A stretch of 18,017 bases of DNA, taken from the NCBI GenBank assembly GCA_003511165.1, contig DOJW01000003.1:1-18017 (forward strand), given 5' to 3'. Shown here in pieces: positions 12,570-18,017 of the stretch. Source of the stretch: Candidatus Dependentiae bacterium. Lineage in GTDB: Bacteria; Babelota; Babeliae; Babelales; UBA12411. The notes under the pieces were generated by a model that saw only the letters and a program-made list of their open reading frames with translations, ran no database searches and had not been told where the DNA came from. The position numbers were made by a program, and so were the translations under genes. Numbering within the stretch: position 1 is the stretch's first letter; every line of letters starts with the position of its first letter.

Positions 12570-13939
12570 GTTTAAAATTTTTAAAAGTTATTATTTTTGC
12601 ATCTTGTTTTACAACTTCTTTTTATGCGGCTGATAATGATCAGATTAAACAAAGTGATTCAATAAAAAAAACATATTTTGAGGGAAAAGATTTTTCCGCA
12701 CAAGCAGGGAAATCGAAATGTTTTATTTTTTGTTTAAATGACGATGAAAATTTGGCAAAGATGGTTCAAGTAATTGAAGATGATCTTAAAATTACGGATG
12801 TTTTTGAATTTGCATTGAAAAAGTCGGATAGAATTTTTGATCAAAAAGAGCATTTTGTTTTGTTTGAAAAAGAGCAAAGCGATTATAGCTTTTATTTGCA
12901 AAGTTTTCAGGATTCAAAAATTGATAGTTTAAAAATAAAGATTGTTATCAAGAATAATTATTCGAATGCGACAGAGTTTGAAAATGTTTTTGAAGGTAAG
13001 AGAAAAGATTTAGTGTGGCTAGGGCATAATATTTCAAATAATATCATGGAAGTATTAACCGGGAAAAAAGGAATATTTATGCAGCAGCTTGTTTATTGTA
13101 AGTTTATTTCGCAGTGGCATAAAGTTATAATGATTTCTGATTATCGCGGTAATGGAGCTCATGAACTTGTATCGGGGAAAGGAATAAATTCAGTTCCGAC
13201 CTGGCATCAATCGTCACCTATTTTGTTTTATACGAAATTAATGCCTTCAAAAAGTTATTTGATTGCAGCAGATTTAAAAACTAATAAGCACAAAATAGTC
13301 TGCGATTTTGACGGATTAAATATGCAGCCTTCAGTATCTCAAGATGGTAAGAAAGTTGCTTTGTGTCTTGCAAAAACAGGAAATTCAGAAATATATCTTT
13401 TTGATAAAGATGAAAGTGAAAAATTAAAAAAGAGAGCTTATAAACAGATCACAAAAAATAGCGGAAATAATGTCTCCCCAATCTACTTGCCAAATGGGAA
13501 TCTTATTTTTTGTTCTGATTTTGAGATTGGAATACCTCAAATTTATCATATGGATATGAAGACAAATAAAGTTAGAAGATTAACAAAAGGTTCTTATAGT
13601 GCCGCACCTTCTTATTGTAACGAGCGAAATTCAATAGTTTATACAAAGGTAGTCGACGGAATTTTCCAGCTTTTTACTATGGATTTAAATGATTTGGATA
13701 AAAAATCTATAAAGGAAGAACAATTGACCTTTGGAAAGGGTGATAAGCAAGATCCATGCGTTGCTGATAATGGAGATTATATTTATTTCTCGTATAGATG
13801 TCCTGATAGTTCTAAAAAAAATAGAACAATGCAAATAGCAGTTTTAAATATAGCAAGCAAAAATACACATGTGTTAACTGATGGCAAAGATACAAAAAGC
13901 TTTCCAAAATTGAGTATTTTAGAAAAGGTTTTATCTTAA
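12566..13939 (+). CDS. tolB: TolB, periplasmic beta-propeller of the Tol system
   Basis: The 457-residue product has a signal peptide (MSLKFLKVIIFASCFTTSFYA, cut near residue 21-22), an N-terminal domain (about 25-165), then a propeller with repeats of the PD40 kind: INSVPTWHQSSPILFYTK, MQPSVSQDGKKVALCLAKTGNSEIYLFD, VSPIYLPNGNLIFCSDFEIGIPQIYHMD and AAPSYCNERNSIVYTKVVDGIFQLFTMDL. In the family it binds Pal and the TolA end domain. The start codon overlaps the tolA stop by four bases, so translation is coupled. Pal, which often follows, is not here; ftsH follows instead. Conservation is loose, as is usual in fast-evolving lineages. Confidence 0.87.
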   Translation: MSLKFLKVIIFASCFTTSFYAADNDQIKQSDSIKKTYFEGKDFSAQAGKSKCFIFCLNDDENLAKMVQVIEDDLKITDVFEFALKKSDRIFDQKEHFVLFEKEQSDYSFYLQSFQDSKIDSLKIKIVIKNNYSNATEFENVFEGKRKDLVWLGHNISNNIMEVLTGKKGIFMQQLVYCKFISQWHKVIMISDYRGNGAHELVSGKGINSVPTWHQSSPILFYTKLMPSKSYLIAADLKTNKHKIVCDFDGLNMQPSVSQDGKKVALCLAKTGNSEIYLFDKDESEKLKKRAYKQITKNSGNNVSPIYLPNGNLIFCSDFEIGIPQIYHMDMKTNKVRRLTKGSYSAAPSYCNERNSIVYTKVVDGIFQLFTMDLNDLDKKSIKEEQLTFGKGDKQDPCVADNGDYIYFSYRCPDSSKKNRTMQIAVLNIASKNTHVLTDGKDTKSFPKLSILEKVLS

Positions 13940-13948
13940 AAATTTATT

Positions 13949-13957
13949 TGTTATACT
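13949..13957 (+). promoter_or_regulatory. Extended -10 promoter of ftsH
   Basis: TGT-TATACT (13949-13957) is an extended -10 motif right behind the tolB stop; TTTTAT lies 17 bases before it as a poor -35. The leader to the ATG at 14053 would be about 89 bases, AT-rich and without other obvious structure. Confidence 0.45.
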
Positions 13958-14052
13958 GCTTTTTCCTTATTTTTTAGAATTTAAAGTTTATTTTATTTTT
14001 CAATTAAAACGTTTTATTGGATTACTAGTAGTATTAATTGGTGGGAGATTTC

Positions 14053-15954
14053 ATGAAGTTTAATTTTGATATGAAAAAGAAGCCTGGTGGAAACAAAAAA
14101 AATAATTCTTTTTGGCTAGTTTTAGTTCTTTTAGGCATATTTTTTAGTTATTTGATTTGGTTTAATCAGGTAAACAAAACTATGGAATCGATAGATTATT
14201 CCGAGTTTGTTGAGCAGGTAGATAAAGGGAATATCGAATCTGTTTTGATCAAATCAAATCATGTCCAAGGCGCTTTTAAAACTCCTGTTAATTTTAAAAA
14301 AGAGGGACAGGTAAAAAAAGTTACCAATTTTGATGTAGTTGTAATACCTAGTGATACTTTATGGGATAAGCTTGTAGATAAAAAAGTACAAGTAAAAGTG
14401 TTATCTTCTGAAACGAGTCAGACAGCGGGCTGGGTTTTTCTATTTTTGACTCTTATTTTGCCACTTTTAATTTTTGGATTTTTTATATTTTTCTCAAAGC
14501 GAGATAATCAATCTTCTGGTGGCGGTAAAATTTTTAACATTGGCAAAAGTAAAGCTAGATTCTTTTATCCAAATGAAATCAAAATAAAATTTAAGGATGT
14601 TGCTGGAGTCGAAGAAGCAAAAGAAGATTTGCGCGATATTGTAGATTTTTTGAAAGAACCTACAAAGTTCAAAAAAATTGGTGCTAAAATTCCTAGAGGA
14701 ATTCTTTTGACTGGAGCGCCGGGAAATGGAAAAACTATGCTTGCAAAAGCTGTGGCAGGAGAAGCAAATTGTCCATTTTTCAGTGTTAGCGGATCAGATT
14801 TTATGGAAGTTTTTGTGGGAGTTGGAGCTTCAAGGGTAAGAGATCTTTTTGCCCAAGCAAGAAAACATGCTCCTTGTATTGTTTTTATAGATGAAATTGA
14901 TGCTGTTGGTAGACATCGTGGTGTTGGAATTGGCGGCGGAAATGATGAGCGAGAACAAACATTAAACCAGTTATTATCTGAAATGGATGGATTTGCAACG
15001 GAGCCTGGTGAAGTTATAGTTTTGGCTGCAACTAACAGATCAGACATTTTGGATAAAGCTTTGATGCGTCCTGGAAGATTCGATAGAAAAGTTGAAGTTC
15101 CTTATCCAGATTTGGTAAGCAGAGAACAAATTTTAAAGATTCATGCTAAAAATGTAAAACTTGCCGATGACGTAGATTTTAATAAAATTGCTCGAGGTAC
15201 TCCTAGATTTAGTGGCGCCGATCTTGCAAATTTAATCAATGAAGCCGCCCTCATCGCTTCAAAACAAAATAAAGAACTTATTGATATGAATGATTTTGAA
15301 GTTGCAAGAGATAAGATAATGGTCGGAGCAGAGAGGAAGAGTCTTACTCGAACACAAGAAGAGCTTCTTATGACCGCTTATCATGAAGCCGGTCATGCTT
15401 TAGCTATGATTTTAGCTTCCAAATTTCATCCTTTGCATAAAGTTACAATTCTTTCACGAGGCGGCACTTTGGGTGTTACTTGGTATTTGCCAGAGGGGGA
15501 TGAAACATCTCATTCACAATTGCAATTTATATCCGAAATTAAAGTTTGTTTGGCGGGAAGAATAGCGGAAGAAATTATTTACGGCGTTGAAAATGTAACC
15601 TCTGGCGCTGCACAAGATTTAAGAGTTGCTACAAAAATAGCGCGCGATATGGTATGTCTTTTTGGTATGTCAGATCTTGGTCCTGTTGCGATGGTGAAGC
15701 AAGATGAATATGGCAAAGAGTATTCAGAAGGAACGGCTCAAAAGATCGATGAGCAAGTTTCAAAAATTATGCATGAGAATTATGAAAAGATGAAGAAGAT
15801 TCTTATTGATAATAAAAATAAATTGGATAAATTGGCTAAGAGTTTGGTAGAAAAAGAAACTTTGATGGCAAAAGATGTTTATGAAATAGTTGAGGTCGAA
15901 ATGCCTCAAGATTTAAATAAAAGCTTTGCTAGAGTAGAAGGTCTTGAGTGTTAA
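14053..15954 (+). CDS. ftsH: FtsH, membrane-bound ATP-dependent zinc protease
   Basis: FtsH degrades misfolded membrane and short-lived regulatory proteins. Start set at ATG 14053, preceded by GGGAGA; a TTG five codons earlier has no support. The 633-residue product has two membrane helices (about 20-37 and 126-147) around a periplasmic domain. The AAA module holds Walker A GAPGNGKT (221-228; the usual last variable residue is T, here N), pore motif VFVGVGASRVRD, Walker B IVFIDEID (276-283), and the ALMRPGRFDR arginine-finger region (337-346). The protease has HEAGH (444-448) and the third zinc ligand in TSGAAQDLRVAT (D522). Length is normal. It is followed 15 bases later by the inositol-monophosphatase family gene. 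Confidence 0.98.
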   Translation: MKFNFDMKKKPGGNKKNNSFWLVLVLLGIFFSYLIWFNQVNKTMESIDYSEFVEQVDKGNIESVLIKSNHVQGAFKTPVNFKKEGQVKKVTNFDVVVIPSDTLWDKLVDKKVQVKVLSSETSQTAGWVFLFLTLILPLLIFGFFIFFSKRDNQSSGGGKIFNIGKSKARFFYPNEIKIKFKDVAGVEEAKEDLRDIVDFLKEPTKFKKIGAKIPRGILLTGAPGNGKTMLAKAVAGEANCPFFSVSGSDFMEVFVGVGASRVRDLFAQARKHAPCIVFIDEIDAVGRHRGVGIGGGNDEREQTLNQLLSEMDGFATEPGEVIVLAATNRSDILDKALMRPGRFDRKVEVPYPDLVSREQILKIHAKNVKLADDVDFNKIARGTPRFSGADLANLINEAALIASKQNKELIDMNDFEVARDKIMVGAERKSLTRTQEELLMTAYHEAGHALAMILASKFHPLHKVTILSRGGTLGVTWYLPEGDETSHSQLQFISEIKVCLAGRIAEEIIYGVENVTSGAAQDLRVATKIARDMVCLFGMSDLGPVAMVKQDEYGKEYSEGTAQKIDEQVSKIMHENYEKMKKILIDNKNKLDKLAKSLVEKETLMAKDVYEIVEVEMPQDLNKSFARVEGLEC

Positions 15955-15969
15955 GAAAATTTATAGAAA

Positions 15970-16764
15970 ATGAATGATATTTTTTTAAAAAAAGAGTTTG
16001 TAGAAGCGTTAAAGCAGATAGTAAGAGAAGCTGGTGACATTCTTTTGACTTTTATTAATAAAAAGCATGTTTATACATACAAAAAAGATGGAAGCTTTGC
16101 TACTGAGGTAGATCTTGCATGTGAAACTTTTTTGATAGAAAAATTATCAAATTTGTTGCCACAAGCTTCTTTTGTGGCGGAAGAAACATCGAATTCTTAT
16201 CGCAGTGGAGAAATTGATTGGGTTTGGGTAATCGATCCGATAGATGGAACTACCAATTTTGCCTACGGATTTCCTCATTTTGCTGTTAATGTAGCATTAA
16301 CATATAAAATGGAGCCTGTTTTGGGAATTACTTATAATCCTTGTACAAACGAGATGTTTTTTGCTTCTTTGGGACAAGGAGCTTTTTTAAACGATGAAAA
16401 AATAATGGTAAAAAATAGGACGGAGATTGAAAAATCTTTAGTTTCTATGGCTGTACCTTGCGAACAAAGAAATTGTTTAGCTTTTCAAGATATTGTAAAA
16501 ACATTGCAGACAAAGATTTGTTCTTCAATTCGAAAATTTGGATCTGCGAGCTTAGATTTGGCATACGTAGCAGCTGGTAGGCTGGATGCAGCTGTTATTA
16601 AGTATGTTTATTGGTGGGATATAGCCGCTGGAATAATTTTAATTAGAGAAGCGGGGGGTGTCATAAGTGAGTTTGATAAAGATACAATCGACATAAATTT
16701 TGTTTCTTGTCTTGCTTCCAATAAAACTTTAGCTCCAAAATTCAAAGAATTACTTAAAAACTGA
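15970..16764 (+). CDS. Inositol-monophosphatase family phosphatase (SuhB-like)
   Basis: These magnesium-dependent enzymes remove phosphate from inositol phosphates or related sugars. The 264-residue product has all metal-site motifs: VAEET (E71), VIDPIDGTTNF (D89, D92, residues 87-97) and WWDIAAGIILIREAGG (D217, residues 215-230). SuhB of E. coli is the nearest well known member, but CysQ and fructose-1,6-bisphosphatase relatives share these motifs, so the substrate is uncertain. It starts 15 bases after ftsH, likely in one transcript, with only a weak ribosome binding site before ATG 15970. Length is standard. Confidence 0.92.
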   Translation: MNDIFLKKEFVEALKQIVREAGDILLTFINKKHVYTYKKDGSFATEVDLACETFLIEKLSNLLPQASFVAEETSNSYRSGEIDWVWVIDPIDGTTNFAYGFPHFAVNVALTYKMEPVLGITYNPCTNEMFFASLGQGAFLNDEKIMVKNRTEIEKSLVSMAVPCEQRNCLAFQDIVKTLQTKICSSIRKFGSASLDLAYVAAGRLDAAVIKYVYWWDIAAGIILIREAGGVISEFDKDTIDINFVSCLASNKTLAPKFKELLKN

Positions 16765-16787
16765 GGTTTTTTCTTAAAAATCGAATT

Positions 16788-16815
16788 TTGAAAAATTTAA
16801 TCTTTTTGCTACAAT
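16788..16815 (+). promoter_or_regulatory. Promoter of rpmB-rpsT
   Basis: TTGAAA (16788-16793) and TACAAT (16810-16815) are 16 bases apart, and TGC precedes the hexamer as an extended -10. The start would fall near 16822, about 38 bases before the rpmB ATG. This is the best-matching promoter of the window. Confidence 0.65.
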
Positions 16816-16859
16816 CTAGAGATAACTTTTGAGTATAGGAAAGAAAGGATATAAAAATC

Positions 16860-17057
16860 ATGGCAAATATTTGTGTAATTTGTGACAAGCGTCCGCAGGT
16901 TGGTAACTTAGTGAGTCACGCTAAAAATAGAACAAAACGGCTTCTATTTCCCAATGTTCATGTAATCAGATACAGATTTCGTGGACAAAGTAATGTTTTC
17001 AGAGGCGCTGTTTGCACAAAATGTGTAAAAGCTGGAAAAGTTGAAAAAGTAGTTTAA
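16860..17057 (+). CDS. rpmB: 50S ribosomal protein bL28
   Basis: bL28 sits near the exit-site region of the large subunit. The 65-residue product reads CDKRPQVGNLVSHAKNRTKR, the family's diagnostic start, followed by PNVHVIRYRFRGQ. It has two cysteine pairs (C5-x2-C8 and C52-x2-C55), the zinc-binding (C+) form of bL28. GAAAGGAT lies upstream of ATG 16860. Length is typical of short forms. It is followed after 36 bases by rpsT; in many genomes rpmB pairs with rpmG, so this order is less usual. Confidence 0.97.
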   Translation: MANICVICDKRPQVGNLVSHAKNRTKRLLFPNVHVIRYRFRGQSNVFRGAVCTKCVKAGKVEKVV

Positions 17058-17093
17058 TTTTAAAGTTTTGAATATTTGGTAAGGGCATTTTAA

Positions 17094-17378
17094 ATGGCAA
17101 ATATAAAATCTGCTAAGAAAAAAGCAAAACAAAGTTTAGTTCATAGAGTAGTAAATCTATCTAGAAAGTCGGATTTAAAGACATCTTATAGCAAAGTTCT
17201 CGATGCAATAGAAGCAAAAGATGTAAATCTTGCAAAAACTTTACTTAAAGAAGTAGAATCTAAAATATCAAGAGCTAGCGGAAAGGGATTGCTTAAAAAA
17301 AATACAGCTATAAGAAAAATTAGCCGAGTTGCAAAAAAAGTTGCAGATTTAGCAAAAACCTCCGCAAAAAGCGCTTAA
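17094..17378 (+). CDS. rpsT: 30S ribosomal protein bS20
   Basis: bS20 binds early in 16S rRNA folding. The 94-residue product is an all-helical, lysine-rich protein that starts MANIKSAKKKAKQSL and ends with GLLKKNTAIRKISRVAKKVADL, the family's hallmark start and end helices. TAAGGG precedes the ATG. It is probably transcribed with rpmB. After its stop there is only a 5-bp hairpin (CTTAA, TTAAG) before T-rich DNA, too weak to call a terminator, so the VOC gene 41 bases on may share the transcript. Confidence 0.97.
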   Translation: MANIKSAKKKAKQSLVHRVVNLSRKSDLKTSYSKVLDAIEAKDVNLAKTLLKEVESKISRASGKGLLKKNTAIRKISRVAKKVADLAKTSAKSA

Positions 17379-17419
17379 CGTTTTAAGTTCGTTTTTGTAA
17401 AAAAGGAGAGAGGTTGTCT

Positions 17420-17986
17420 ATGATGAAGTCTGCCAGCCCAGTTTTAATTGTAGATTCTGTTGCAGTTGCTGTTAAATTTTATACCGATAAATTGTCTTTT
17501 GATATCGTAAGTATAGGATTATCAAAAGAAGGTCATTCTTTGAATTATGCCGAACTGAAAAAGGGAAAAGCCACTTTGATGTTGCTTACTCCCACCGTTG
17601 AAGAGATGGTAGAATTTAGTCAAATAAAACATTTGGCTAATAGATCTTCCGGTGCATATTTTGAAATGAAAAAAGGAATTGAAAAATATTTTGAGCGTTG
17701 CAAGACTAAAGGTGTTCAAATCATCGAAGGTCTAAAAGATACTCCTTGGGGGCACAAAGTATTTAAAGTTCGAGATCCATTCGGATTTAAATTAGCATTT
17801 GCACAGCCTATGGAAAATTTTAAAGCACCTGCAAATAGCTTCTGTGGGATTTCAATAGATTTAACAAAAGATCTTGAATCAAATTTAGATAGAATGATAG
17901 TTCATGTTAGAGGATTTGGTTTATCACGAAGAGCTGCTAAGAAATATGCAAAATCTTGGTTAAAGGCTTTAAAAAAATCTCGCTAA
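17420..17986 (+). CDS. VOC-fold (glyoxalase/bleomycin-resistance superfamily) protein with basic C-terminal tail
   Basis: The VOC superfamily binds metal or small ligands and includes glyoxalase I, dioxygenases and drug-binding proteins. Start set at ATG 17420, 6 bases after AGAGG; a TTG at 17414 with GGAGA is also possible. The 188-residue product shows two beta-alpha-beta-beta-beta modules: SPVLIVDSVAVAVKFYTDKLSFDIV (first) and AYFEMKKGIEKYFERCKTKGVQIIEGL with KVFKVRDPFGFKLAFAQP (second), the latter being the family signature. Fifty residues follow that do not belong to the fold and end very basic (SRRAAKKYAKSWLKALKKSR). The function of that tail is unknown; it might bind nucleic acid. No substrate can be named. 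It lies after rpsT and may share its transcript. Confidence 0.8.
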   Translation: MMKSASPVLIVDSVAVAVKFYTDKLSFDIVSIGLSKEGHSLNYAELKKGKATLMLLTPTVEEMVEFSQIKHLANRSSGAYFEMKKGIEKYFERCKTKGVQIIEGLKDTPWGHKVFKVRDPFGFKLAFAQPMENFKAPANSFCGISIDLTKDLESNLDRMIVHVRGFGLSRRAAKKYAKSWLKALKKSR

Positions 17987-18017
17987 ATTTTATCAAAAAT
18001 AAATAAAAAAGGCGTTG

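Noticed and set aside
14565..15047. Minus-strand open frame of 160 codons
   Set aside because: It lies fully inside ftsH, whose motifs are unmistakable on the plus strand.
17372..17395. Terminator after rpsT
   Set aside because: Only a 5-bp AT hairpin (CTTAA/TTAAG) with a broken T run; too weak to support.

Overview
The window is a stretch of strongly AT-rich bacterial chromosome that is almost completely filled with genes. TGA is used as an ordinary stop codon (for example at the end of tolA), so the code is standard. A Tol envelope system indicates a cell with an outer membrane. A Skp1-like domain joined to a WD40-type repeat array, with a signal peptide, is a eukaryote-like gene of the kind known from intracellular symbionts of protists. 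Together with the small compact gene style this best suggests candidate phylum Dependentiae (TM6, relatives of Babela massiliensis). That placement is inference from gene content, not from a phylogenetic marker search.

Layout. Positions 1-1464 (minus strand) hold an exported Skp1-like domain followed by at least eight WD40-like repeats. A single extra base near 912 cuts the repeats off from the domain, and a run of eight G lies inside the apparent promoter spacer of the same gene. Positions 1596-2279 are rnhB (minus). A divergent region with an inverted repeat separates it from a LexA/CI-like regulator (2417-3088). Then comes a ribosomal pair, rpsF-rpsR (3365-4081), behind a structured leader resembling an S6:S18 autoregulatory element, followed by an exported cysteine-containing protein of unknown function. 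The minus strand from 4732 to 8704 carries an NhaC-type antiporter, two small exported unknowns and a YraQ/ArsP-like permease.

From 8823 to the end all genes are on the plus strand: a CCA-adding enzyme with an HD domain, the operon tolQ-tolR-tolA-tolB, ftsH, an inositol-monophosphatase family gene, ribosomal genes rpmB and rpsT, and a VOC-fold protein with a basic tail.

How the genes work together. TolQ/TolR form the proton-driven motor, TolA spans the periplasm and TolB is the periplasmic propeller. Pal is not in the window. rpsF/rpsR and rpmB/rpsT supply ribosomal proteins, and rnhB, cca and ftsH are housekeeping genes. Several genes share a TGC-TAnnnT extended -10 promoter. Strong intrinsic terminators follow the regulator, rpsR and the 4152 gene. 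The most unusual locus is the first: its domain architecture collapses an SCF-type adaptor and substrate receptor into one chain, and it bears two separate signs of on/off variation.
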